From Novosphingobium capsulatum NBRC 12533 (lineage in GTDB: Bacteria; Pseudomonadota; Alphaproteobacteria; Sphingomonadales; Sphingomonadaceae): a stretch of 64,000 bases of DNA. The translations under genes and the position numbers were made by a program. The stretch lies in assembly GCF_001598375.1 (NCBI RefSeq), contig NZ_BCYV01000008.1:186001-250000 (forward strand). The letters are read 5' to 3'. Positions 52,361 through 60,880 of this stretch are shown here, in pieces; position 1 is the first letter of the stretch; every line of letters starts with the position of its first letter. The notes below the pieces were generated by a model that was given only the letters and a program-made list of their open reading frames with translations, was not told where the DNA came from and made no database searches.

Positions 52361-54335
52361 GATCTGCTTCCTCGGCGGGGCTGCCCTGCTTGCCCTGGCC
52401 ACCAGCGCGCAGGCGCGGGTTACCGCCATCCATATTGAGACGCGCACCCCCGCCCCCACCAAGCCGGGCGAGCGCCCCTACGAGATCATCACCGGCACCT
52501 TCGATGGTGATGTATCGCCAACGCGCGATGCGATCATCGCCGACATTGCCCAAGCCCCGCGCCAGGCCAACGGCCGCATCGGCTATAGCGCCACGTTTGC
52601 CATCGCCCGCCCCCTGGTGCGCGGCAGCGGCGTGCTGTTCTACGACGTGCCCAACCGGGGCAATGGCAAAGTGGCCCCCGATGAAGATGGCCACATCCGC
52701 GTGATCAGCGGCTGGCAGGGTGACCTGGCGCCCGCACCCGGCCTGCAAACTGCCACCGTGCCCGTGGCCAAGGGCCTGACCGGGCCGGCGCTGGCCCGCG
52801 TGACCGATCTTTCCGGCAGCACCTGGGGCCTGACCGGTGGGATCGGCCGCCCCGTACCGCGCCCGCTTCCGGTCGATCTCGATCCCGCGCACGCCAGGCT
52901 CTATCGCCAGGCCAGCGACGCTGCGCCGCTGGAGCCGATTGCTCCCAGCCAATGGGCCTTTGCCGATTGCCGCACCACGCCGTTTCCCGGCACGCCCGAT
53001 CCCGCGCGCATCTGCCTGAAGGGCGGCTTTGACCCGGCGCTTGCCTATACGCTGGTCTATCAGGCGCGCGATCCGCTGGTTCTGGGCATTGGCTTTGCCG
53101 CTACGCGCGATCTCGTCAGCTTTCTGCGCCATGCGGCGGCCGACGACCATGGCACGCCCAATCCCCTTGCCGGCCAGGTGCGCTGGAGCGTGGTCAGCGG
53201 CACCTCGCAATCGGGCAATTTCGTCAAGAGCTTCATCAACCTTGGCTTCAACCAGGATGAAGCGGGCCATCGCGTGTTCGACGGTGCCAATCCCAACATC
53301 GCGGCACGCCAGGTGCCGCTCAACCTGCGCTTTGCCGTGCCGGGCGGGGCCGCAACCCTGTTCGAGCCGGGCAGCGAAGGCACCTTGTGGTGGAGCCGCT
53401 ATGCCGATCGGGTGCGCGGCCGGGGCACGCACAGCCTGCTCGATCGCTGCACGGCAACACAAACCTGCCCCAAGATCATGGAAACGTTCGGCTCCACCGA
53501 ACTTTGGGGCCTGCGACTATCCCCAGCGCTGGTCGGCACGGATGCCCGCGCCGATGTGCCGATCCCGGCCAACGTGCGGCGGTATTACTTCCCTGGCGTG
53601 ACCCATGGCGGTTCCTACACCGGCGGCATCTCGCTCGATGGTGACAAGCCCTGGCCCGGCGCGCCGGTCTGCGCATTGCCCAACAATCCCAATCCATCGC
53701 TGCCGACGATGCGCGCGCTGATGAAGCGGCTGGTGGCATGGGTCAGCACCGGCCGCGCGCCGCCGCCCAGCCAGTATCCCACGCTGGCCCATGGCGATCT
53801 TGTCCCGCCCCATGCCGCCGCCATGCACTGGCCAGCCATCCCCGGCGCGCCGGTGCCGGACGGCAAGATGAACGATCTGCTCGATTACGATTACGGCCCC
53901 GGGTTCGACTATCCCGATCTGTCTGGCGTGATCACACAGCAGCCCCCGGCGATCCGCCGCACCATCCCCTCGCTGGTGCCGCGCGTGGACCGCGATGGCA
54001 ACGAAACCGGCAGCGGCGTCCCTTCGGTGCAGCATCTCGTGCCACTGGGCACCTATCTGGGCTGGAACGTGCTGGCCAAGGGATATGGCGCGGGCGGACC
54101 CTGCGGCTTCGCCGGTGGTTTCATTCCCTTTGCCGCCACCAAGGCGGAACGCCTTGCCAAGGGCGATCCGCGCCTGTCGCTGGAAGAACGCTATGGCAGC
54201 CACGCCGGCTTTGTCGCGCGGGTCCGGTCCGTTGCGGCGCAGCGCGTGCGGCAAGGCTGGCTGCTGCCCGACGATGCCGCGCGCCTTGTCGCAGAAGCGG
54301 AAGCCAGCGCGGTGCTGTCGTCAGCCTCGCGATAA
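52353..54335 (+). CDS. Secreted alpha/beta-hydrolase-domain protein (PF20091-like)
   Basis: A 660-residue protein with signal peptide (1-21, ending AQA) and the fold of the large alpha/beta hydrolase domain family found in sphingomonads. The nucleophile elbow is SGTSQSGNF near residue 290, and a likely catalytic His is in FPGVTHGGSY near 415. A short Cys-containing segment (RCTATQTCPK) probably forms a disulfide. Substrates of the family are not known; an extracytoplasmic esterase or lactonase is likely. The start lies inside the previous gene with GGAG nine bases before it, making it the last gene of the LysR-CitMHS-AtuA row. It may release the acid that CitMHS takes up. Confidence 0.82.
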   Translation: MRRICFLGGAALLALATSAQARVTAIHIETRTPAPTKPGERPYEIITGTFDGDVSPTRDAIIADIAQAPRQANGRIGYSATFAIARPLVRGSGVLFYDVPNRGNGKVAPDEDGHIRVISGWQGDLAPAPGLQTATVPVAKGLTGPALARVTDLSGSTWGLTGGIGRPVPRPLPVDLDPAHARLYRQASDAAPLEPIAPSQWAFADCRTTPFPGTPDPARICLKGGFDPALAYTLVYQARDPLVLGIGFAATRDLVSFLRHAAADDHGTPNPLAGQVRWSVVSGTSQSGNFVKSFINLGFNQDEAGHRVFDGANPNIAARQVPLNLRFAVPGGAATLFEPGSEGTLWWSRYADRVRGRGTHSLLDRCTATQTCPKIMETFGSTELWGLRLSPALVGTDARADVPIPANVRRYYFPGVTHGGSYTGGISLDGDKPWPGAPVCALPNNPNPSLPTMRALMKRLVAWVSTGRAPPPSQYPTLAHGDLVPPHAAAMHWPAIPGAPVPDGKMNDLLDYDYGPGFDYPDLSGVITQQPPAIRRTIPSLVPRVDRDGNETGSGVPSVQHLVPLGTYLGWNVLAKGYGAGGPCGFAGGFIPFAATKAERLAKGDPRLSLEERYGSHAGFVARVRSVAAQRVRQGWLLPDDAARLVAEAEASAVLSSASR

Positions 54336-54358
54336 ACGCTGGCACAATTCCGCCCGCA

Positions 54359-54393
54359 AAAAGGCCCGGCCTGCCGTGTGGCAAGCCGGGCCT
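54359..54393 (-). terminator. Rho-independent terminator of the GH3-receptor operon
   Basis: AGGCCCGGC (54362-54370) and GCCGGGCCT (54385-54393) with an inner TGCC/GGCA stem and GTGT loop. On the minus strand the stem is followed by TTTT (complement of 54359-54362). It sits 21 bases after the receptor stop. The clearest true terminator of the window. Confidence 0.75.
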
Positions 54394-54414
54394 CTTGCTG
54401 CGCTCAGAACCCGA

Positions 54415-57057
54415 TCAGAACGTCAGGCGCAGACGCGCGCCATAGGTGCGGGCGTCGTTGAGGAAGCGAATGTTGAGCGCGGAGCCCGCCAGTTCCTTTT
54501 GCGACGCCTGAACGTTAAGCAGGTTGCTGGCCCATGCCTCGATCCGCACGTTGTTGACCTGGTAACCTGCGCCCAGGTTCAGCGTGACAAAGCCGGGCTG
54601 ACGGTCCGGGAAGCCGGCCTGGAGCGCGGTCTGGCGCGTGCCGTTCAGGAACACGACGTCCTTGTTGTTGAACTGCGTCAGGTAATAGGCCGAGCGATAG
54701 TTGGCCAGAACCTGCCAATCGAAGCGGCCACGGCCCACATCGATCCACTGCGCGATATGCGCGCTGACGTTGACCTTTGAGGCCAGCGGCAGCTGGTTGC
54801 CAACCAGGCTGATCAGCGGCGACTTGCCACCCGCGCTGTTATCCAGCGCGCGCACGTCCGCGACTTCGCCATTGGTGATGCGGGTATCGAGGTAAGCCGC
54901 ATTCACGTCGACCGAGAAGTGGTAGGGCAGCGCCACGCGAAATTCGGCTTCAGCGCCGAACAGGCGCGAGGCGCCGATGTTGCGGTTGACCAGCGAATAG
55001 CCGTTGCACACGTTCGGCGTCTGCGTGGTGTCGAGGTTGATGCAGGTCAGGTCCTGGAAGACCTGGTCCTTGTAGTCGTAATAGAAGCCGGTGAGGTTGA
55101 ACACCGCGCGGCGGCCCATCACGTCAAACGTGTTGCGGCTGCCAACTTCGTACACGATCAGCTTTTCCGGACGATAGGTTTCCGGCACGGTCGAACCGTT
55201 GAAGCTGTCGTTGAAACCGCCCGCCTTGTGGCCGGTTGAAACCTTGCCATAGACCATGTGGCCGGTGCTCAGGTCATACTCGAAACCAAGGCGCCAATCG
55301 GCATACTTGAATGCAGCGCTGCCCACCTGCTGGCCGGGGATGGTCAGATTGGCATAGCTGAAACCGCCGTTGGTGTTGGTCGGGCAGGTGACAAAGCCGT
55401 TGTCGATATCAGGCCGGGTAAAGCAGTTGCCGGCCGGATTGGTGCCATTGGCAATGGCGCCGATCTGGTTGATCAGCGTGTCGCGCGCACCGGGCGAGGC
55501 GATACCCTGGATCAGGAACTGCGCCATGCCCTGCGGGGTGTTGATCTTGGACACGTCGAAATTCGGGCGGCTGAGCAAGGCTGGCACAAAGCCTTCGGTG
55601 CCAAGGCGCGTGGCGAGACAGCAGGCATAGTTGGCGCCGCCCAGCGTCAGCGCCCAGTTGCCACCGATGCCATAGCGCGACTTGCTTTCCTCGGTATAGC
55701 GGATGCCGCCCAGAACACGCAGGCGATCAGCCACGTCATAGGTGCCGTCGGCATAGAACGCATGGCTCTTGCCGCGCACGTCAGGCATCGTGAATTCGGT
55801 GCCCGAATAGCAGCAATAGCCGCGATCGGCGAGCGCGAGATAGCCAACCTGCTGGTCTTCGTTGAAATAGAACGCGCCCAGGTTCCAGCGGAAGCGCTGG
55901 CCCTTCTTGGCAAAGACGCGCAGTTCGAAGACTTCGCTCTGCGACTTGGTTTGCCAGAAGTTGCCCGAGAAATTGTCGTACTGCTCGGTCGCCAGGTTGC
56001 GGCCGGGGTAATCGATGCCATCGCTCGACGCGTTGACCTGGTTGAAATCGACCGAGCGGTAGCTGCCGGTCAGTTCCATGCCCACCTTGTCGAAATCATA
56101 GGCAATCTTGCCCTGAACGCCCCACAGCTCGTTGGTCATCTTGCCCTGGAGCCCGCGATAGACCACGCGGCGCAGGTCCAGGTCGCTGGCCGTCAGGCCA
56201 GTGGCTTCAACCGCGCTGTAGATGTTGGCGCCCGGATAGCCGGTGCCGGTTTCCTTGCCATAATCGCCGATCACCGAAATGGTCAGGCGGCTGGTCGGCT
56301 CCCACAGCATCGACAGGCGGCCGGCATAGTTCTCTTCCAGACCAGCGGGCTTGAGACCGATCGCTGGTGCGCCGGTCGAGACATTGCGGAAACCATAGTC
56401 GCGGTTGACGTAATAGCCTGCCGCGCGGATCGCGAAGTTCGACGCGATCGGGATATTGACGGCGCCTTCGGCCGCATAGGAATTGCGGTTGCCGAATTCG
56501 GCCTGGATATAGCCGGAATAGCTGTCAAATTTGGGCTTGGCGGTGATGATGTTGAGCGTACCGGCCAGCGCATTGCGGCCATAGAGGGTGCCCTGCGGCC
56601 CCTTGTTCACTTCCACCCGTTCAAGGTCATAGAACATCAGACCCAGGCCGCGCGGGCGCGGAATGTAGGTGCCGTTGAGGTGCGGCGCTGCGCCGGGATC
56701 GCCCAGTTCGGTGTTGTTGGCCGAGCCGACGCCGCGGATGAAGATTTCGACATTGCCTTCCTGGTTGGCAATGCTCAGCCCCGGTACGGCCTGCTGCAAC
56801 TGGCGCAGTTCGACGATGCCGTCCTTGCGCAGCTGGTCCGATCCCAGCGCCTGGACCACGCCGGAAACATCCTGCAGGTTCTGCTCGCGGCGGTTGGCGG
56901 TGACGATGATGTCGCCCGGACCATCCTTGGGCTGCGCAGCCGCTGCCGGCTTGGCGGCCGACTGATCAGCGGGCGCTTCCTGCGCAAGGGCCGGCGCTGC
57001 CGCGCAAGTCGAAAGCAGCGCCAGCACCATGCTGCGCTTCCAGATTCCCCTGTTCAT
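54415..57057 (-). CDS. TonB-dependent receptor of the polysaccharide island
   Basis: An 880-residue TBDR: signal peptide to about APALAQE, acidic linker, DIIVTANRREQNLQDV TonB box and plug (LRQLQQAVPGLSIANQ, FIRGVGSANN, VEVNKGPQGTLYGRNA), barrel ending in Phe. Loop cysteines occur as GYCCYSG and YACCLA, a double-Cys pattern that is unusual. It stands 93 bases after the GH3 gene on the same strand and under the same LacI-type control, so a cello-oligosaccharide or related glucan ligand is likely. GGAGAGG lies before the ATG at 57057; the 17-residue extension upstream is not a signal peptide. Confidence 0.92.
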   Translation of the reverse strand: MNRGIWKRSMVLALLSTCAAAPALAQEAPADQSAAKPAAAAQPKDGPGDIIVTANRREQNLQDVSGVVQALGSDQLRKDGIVELRQLQQAVPGLSIANQEGNVEIFIRGVGSANNTELGDPGAAPHLNGTYIPRPRGLGLMFYDLERVEVNKGPQGTLYGRNALAGTLNIITAKPKFDSYSGYIQAEFGNRNSYAAEGAVNIPIASNFAIRAAGYYVNRDYGFRNVSTGAPAIGLKPAGLEENYAGRLSMLWEPTSRLTISVIGDYGKETGTGYPGANIYSAVEATGLTASDLDLRRVVYRGLQGKMTNELWGVQGKIAYDFDKVGMELTGSYRSVDFNQVNASSDGIDYPGRNLATEQYDNFSGNFWQTKSQSEVFELRVFAKKGQRFRWNLGAFYFNEDQQVGYLALADRGYCCYSGTEFTMPDVRGKSHAFYADGTYDVADRLRVLGGIRYTEESKSRYGIGGNWALTLGGANYACCLATRLGTEGFVPALLSRPNFDVSKINTPQGMAQFLIQGIASPGARDTLINQIGAIANGTNPAGNCFTRPDIDNGFVTCPTNTNGGFSYANLTIPGQQVGSAAFKYADWRLGFEYDLSTGHMVYGKVSTGHKAGGFNDSFNGSTVPETYRPEKLIVYEVGSRNTFDVMGRRAVFNLTGFYYDYKDQVFQDLTCINLDTTQTPNVCNGYSLVNRNIGASRLFGAEAEFRVALPYHFSVDVNAAYLDTRITNGEVADVRALDNSAGGKSPLISLVGNQLPLASKVNVSAHIAQWIDVGRGRFDWQVLANYRSAYYLTQFNNKDVVFLNGTRQTALQAGFPDRQPGFVTLNLGAGYQVNNVRIEAWASNLLNVQASQKELAGSALNIRFLNDARTYGARLRLTF

Positions 57058-57123
57058 GTATTCCTCTCCTGACTGGATGGCGATTGAATGAAATGTCGAT
57101 TGGTTCATGGGTCTTGGACCGGT

Positions 57124-57146
57124 GCCGCGCCGCTCCCTGGCGCGGC
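57124..57146 (-). terminator. GC-rich hairpin between GH3 and its receptor
   Basis: GCCGCGCC (57124-57131), 7-nt loop, GGCGCGGC (57139-57146), four bases after the GH3 stop. No T tract; probably an mRNA-processing or stabilising element inside the operon. Confidence 0.42.
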
Positions 57147-57150
57147 GCGG

Positions 57151-59658
57151 TCAGTTGCAGGTCAGCACCGGCCCGACCGGCGATACGATCCGCGCTGACG
57201 ATAGCGTGACGGTCATCGCGCCACTGGTGGACAGCGCGATCGGCACGGTCACCTTGCTCATGTCCACGCCGGCCTTTTCAAAGCAGTGCAGCGGAATGGC
57301 GAGGCGCGACCACTGGCCGGCCTGCACCGCTTTGAACATGCCACCTACGGGAAAGCCGCCGGCGCATTTGTCACCACTGCATTGCATCAGCAGGTTCACA
57401 TCGGCGGTGGGCGCAGCATCGACGCGGAATTCCAGTTCCACCGCCAAGCCGCCATTACTCTCGCGCGTCAGATTGACGGGCGCGTCCCCGGCAATCGCGG
57501 CCATGGCGGGGCCAGCGCCGGTCCAGTGCAGCCGCACCGAATCCTCTTGCGCGTGGTGATCGGCGGGGCGCGCATCGATCAATTCCGGGCCAGGATTGGT
57601 GGACAGCGCCCCGGGCGCCCCCAGTAGCAACTGCCGCCCTGCGCCGGGACGTCCGGCGGCGTACAGGACGCCGGGATCAGCCGCCGCGACCGTAGCGCGC
57701 GCTTCGGGCAGCGGTGCCAGATCGCCAGGCTGGCCATATTTCAGGCCAAAGCCATAGGGGAACAGCGGATTGTAATCCTTGTCACCCACGTTGACGGCGG
57801 TCTGATCGCTCGAACGCGGCCAGCTATAGGGCAAGGTGCCGCGAAAATCGGCCTTGCCGAACAATACGTCGGCAATGCCGCCGCCTTCGGAACCCGGTAG
57901 CCATGCCGCGACAAAGGCATCGGCGGCATTGAGGAACGGGTTTACCCACATCGCCCGGCCCGACAGGAACACCGCCACCGTCGGCACGCCAGCGCCCTTG
58001 AGGCGGCGCAGCAGGGCCAGGCTGCGTGCATCGTCAAAGCCGACATCGGGGCGATCACCCTGGAATTCGGCATAGGGGTCTTCGCCAAAGACCACGATGG
58101 CCACGTCAGGCTTCTTGGTAAAGCTGCCGTCGGCCGAAAGCGTGGCCGAACCGCCCGCCGCCTTTACCTGTTCGGCAATGCCAGACCAGATCGATTGGGC
58201 ATGGGGGAAATCGGCCGGCTTGGTTCCGGTGCCCTGCCAGCTCAAGGTCCAGCCGCCGGTCTGCTTGGTCAGGTTATCCGCGCCATCGCCCGCCATCAGG
58301 ACATTGGACATAGGCTTGAGCGGCAGCAACTGCCCGGCGTTCTTGAGCAGCACCAGCGATTCCCGCACGGCCTGGCGGGCTACGGCGCGATGCTCCGCGC
58401 TGCCCAACAGGTCGAATTGGCCGCCAAAGGGCCGGCTCGACGGCTTGCCGGCTTCAAACAGGCCGGCGCGCAGCTTCACGCGCAGGATGCGCCGCACGGC
58501 ATCGTCAAGCCGCGCCATGGGCAGCGAGCCATCGCGCGCATGGGCCAGCGTGCTTTGCCACAGCGCTTTCCAGCTATCGGGCGCCATATACATGTCGAGG
58601 CCGGCCTTGGCGGCCTGGACGCAATCGGTGGCGGTGCAGCCGCTCACCTGGGCGTGGCCGTTCCAATCGCCCACCAGAAAGCCGTCAAAGCCCCAGCGCT
58701 GCTTCATCACCCCGGTCAGCAGCGACTGATTGCCGTGCATCTTGGTGCCGTTCCAGCTGGAAAAGCTCACCATGACCGACTGCACCCCGGCATTAAGCGC
58801 GGGAATGTACGGCGCACTGAAGGTATTGATCAGGCCGGCTTCCGAAATCCGCGTGTCGCCCTGGTCCTTGCCGCCATAGGTACCGCCATCGCCCAGAAAA
58901 TGCTTGGCTGTGGCGATGATGTGCGGGCCGCGCAGCCAGTCCTTGTCACCGATCTTGCCTTGCAGCCCTTCGATCAGCGGAGCGGCATAGGAGGCGGCGA
59001 TCTCCGGCGCCTCGCCAAAGCCTTCATAGGTGCGGCCCCAGCGATCATCGCGCACGATCGCCAACGTCGGGGCGAAAGTCCAGTCGAGCCCGGTAACGCG
59101 CATTTCCTTGGCCGTGACGGCGCCGATGCTGCGCAGCAATTCCGGGTCGCGCGCGGCGCCCAAACCAATGTTGTGCGGGAAAAGCGTTGCGCCGACCACG
59201 TTGTTGTGGCCGTGGACGGCATCACTGCCCCACATGATCGGGATGCGCGGCAGATTGCCGCTGGGCGCCATCGACGCTTCGTAGAACGCATCGGCCAGCG
59301 CCAGCCAGTCCTTGGCTGGCGCGTTGTAACGCCCACCGGGATCGGAATTACCGCCGTTCAGCACTGAACCGAGATGATAGCGACGCACGTCGTCGGGCGT
59401 GGTGCTGGCAATATCGCCCTGGATGATCTGCCCGACCTTTTGCTCAAGCGACATGGTCGCAAGCAACGCGTCGATCCGCTTTTCCATCGCGATGTCGAGC
59501 GCGATTCGCCCTTCACGCTGCGGCCAGAGGTCAGGATGCGCCGCGCCAGCGCCGTCGCTTACCCCTGCCTGTTGCGCACGGGCGGCCGGCACGAGTGCCG
59601 CAACCATCGCCACAGATGCCATCCGCAGCGCCAAGCCCTTGCGTCCCCTCACTCCCAT
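57151..59658 (-). CDS. Secreted GH3 beta-glucosidase / glucan exo-glucohydrolase
   Basis: An 835-residue glycoside hydrolase family 3 enzyme with signal peptide (1-28, AARAQ). The N-terminal barrel has the substrate loop WGSDAVHGHNNVVGATLFPHN (in part) and the nucleophile D331 in GFLVGDWNG. The second domain has VVFGEDPYAEFQGDRPD with the likely acid/base Glu. The last 200 residues form an ExoP-type beta-sandwich. Architecture and length match periplasmic exo-1,3/1,4-beta-glucan glucohydrolases that cut cello-oligosaccharides to glucose. The start lies 42 bases from two LacI-type operators; divergent from the LacI gene. First gene of the operon with the receptor. Confidence 0.92.
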   Translation of the reverse strand: MGVRGRKGLALRMASVAMVAALVPAARAQQAGVSDGAGAAHPDLWPQREGRIALDIAMEKRIDALLATMSLEQKVGQIIQGDIASTTPDDVRRYHLGSVLNGGNSDPGGRYNAPAKDWLALADAFYEASMAPSGNLPRIPIMWGSDAVHGHNNVVGATLFPHNIGLGAARDPELLRSIGAVTAKEMRVTGLDWTFAPTLAIVRDDRWGRTYEGFGEAPEIAASYAAPLIEGLQGKIGDKDWLRGPHIIATAKHFLGDGGTYGGKDQGDTRISEAGLINTFSAPYIPALNAGVQSVMVSFSSWNGTKMHGNQSLLTGVMKQRWGFDGFLVGDWNGHAQVSGCTATDCVQAAKAGLDMYMAPDSWKALWQSTLAHARDGSLPMARLDDAVRRILRVKLRAGLFEAGKPSSRPFGGQFDLLGSAEHRAVARQAVRESLVLLKNAGQLLPLKPMSNVLMAGDGADNLTKQTGGWTLSWQGTGTKPADFPHAQSIWSGIAEQVKAAGGSATLSADGSFTKKPDVAIVVFGEDPYAEFQGDRPDVGFDDARSLALLRRLKGAGVPTVAVFLSGRAMWVNPFLNAADAFVAAWLPGSEGGGIADVLFGKADFRGTLPYSWPRSSDQTAVNVGDKDYNPLFPYGFGLKYGQPGDLAPLPEARATVAAADPGVLYAAGRPGAGRQLLLGAPGALSTNPGPELIDARPADHHAQEDSVRLHWTGAGPAMAAIAGDAPVNLTRESNGGLAVELEFRVDAAPTADVNLLMQCSGDKCAGGFPVGGMFKAVQAGQWSRLAIPLHCFEKAGVDMSKVTVPIALSTSGAMTVTLSSARIVSPVGPVLTCN

Positions 59659-59699
59659 GAAACCCCTCCTGATGTCGTACCGGCCCTGCTGCGCGGAAC

Positions 59700-59737
59700 T
59701 GACAACGTTTACCGTCTTCCTGACAACGTTTACCGGC
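59700..59737. promoter_or_regulatory. Tandem LacI-type operators between GH3 and lacI
   Basis: TGACAACGTTTACCGTC (59700-59716) and TGACAACGTTTACCGGC (59721-59737) are repeated with a 21-bp period, two helical turns. The AACGTT centre is typical of LacI-family sites. They lie between the divergent GH3 and LacI starts, so both genes should be controlled. Confidence 0.75.
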
Positions 59738-59795
59738 GGACATCGACAGAAGTCAAGAGACCCGCTAAGAAACCCGTCGCTCCCAAAGGTACCGA

Positions 59796-60857
59796 TTGGA
59801 CAGCAGCAGCACGGAGGCCCACATTTCCAGGCGTACGACGATCATCGATGTGGCCAAGATGTCCGGCGTTTCGCCCAAAACGGTCTCTCGCGCACTCAAT
59901 GACGAACCGCATGTCAGCGCGCGCGTCCGGCAACTGGTCAAGGATGCGGCCGCCAAGCTCGACTATCACCCGAATCTGACCGCGCAGAGCCTGATCGCAC
60001 GGCGTAGCTTCCTGATCGGGCTGACCTATGAACGGCCGAGCCCGAGCTACGTCGTCGATCTGCAGAACGGCGCGCTGGATCGGATGCACAACGGGCGTTA
60101 CCGGCTGGTGGTGCTGCCGTTCAACCACGCGTCGGAACGGCCAGAGGAACTGGGCAAACTGCTGTTACGCACGGGCTTGGACGGCGTGCTCTTGGCGCCG
60201 CCAGCCTGCGATCAAATCGAACTGCTCGACCTGCTTGATCGCCAAGGGTTGCCCTACGCGCGGATCACCCCGCAAAAGGATCTTGCACGCGGGATCGTCA
60301 TCACCATGGATGAAGTCGCCGCCGGCCAGGCCGTGGCGTCACACGTGCTGGACATGGGCCACAGCCGCGTGGGGATCATCCTGGGTGACCCGGCGCACGC
60401 CGCCAGCCTCGCCCGCCTGGAGGGGTATCGCCGCGCCTTTGCCGAGCACGGCAAAATCCTGGACGAGAACCTGATCGTCACCGGCGATTTCACGTACGCT
60501 GTGGGCTATGATGCAGCGCTCGATCTCTTGCGCCGCGATCCGGCACCGACTGCGATTCTGGCGCAGAACGACGACATGGCCGCCGCCGCACTCGCGGCCG
60601 CGCGCGCGCTGGGGCTTGCGGTGCCCGATGACCTGTCGATCGCCGGATTTGACGATTCGGAAGTGTCACGTACCGCTTGGCCGCAATTGACCACGGTACA
60701 TCAACCCGTCAGCGCGATGGCCTGGGATGCGGCCGACCGGCTGATCGCCCGGCTCGATGCCACGCACGAAGGCCCCGCTCTCGATCAGCGCCACGAGCAT
60801 GCCCATGCGCTGCTGGTGCGCGGCTCAACCGCGCCACCGCCTGCTTACCAAGAGTAG
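59796..60857 (+). CDS. LacI-family regulator of the polysaccharide island
   Basis: A 353-residue LacI/GalR protein. The helix-turn-helix is TIIDVAKMSGVSPKTVSRAL (about 15-34), with a hinge helix (LTAQSLIARRS) and a periplasmic-binding-like sugar domain (about 70-335, with SIAGFDDSEVS near its end). The start is TTG at 59796 with AAAGGT six bases upstream; no ATG precedes the DNA-binding helix, and an ATT behind GGAGG nine codons later is a remote alternative. It is divergent from GH3 and its operators occur in both this gap and before GH6. The inducer is probably a cello- or gluco-oligosaccharide. Confidence 0.9.
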   Translation: MDSSSTEAHISRRTTIIDVAKMSGVSPKTVSRALNDEPHVSARVRQLVKDAAAKLDYHPNLTAQSLIARRSFLIGLTYERPSPSYVVDLQNGALDRMHNGRYRLVVLPFNHASERPEELGKLLLRTGLDGVLLAPPACDQIELLDLLDRQGLPYARITPQKDLARGIVITMDEVAAGQAVASHVLDMGHSRVGIILGDPAHAASLARLEGYRRAFAEHGKILDENLIVTGDFTYAVGYDAALDLLRRDPAPTAILAQNDDMAAAALAAARALGLAVPDDLSIAGFDDSEVSRTAWPQLTTVHQPVSAMAWDAADRLIARLDATHEGPALDQRHEHAHALLVRGSTAPPPAYQE

Positions 60858-60880
60858 TCCCACTTCCCAGCCCCGCGTGC

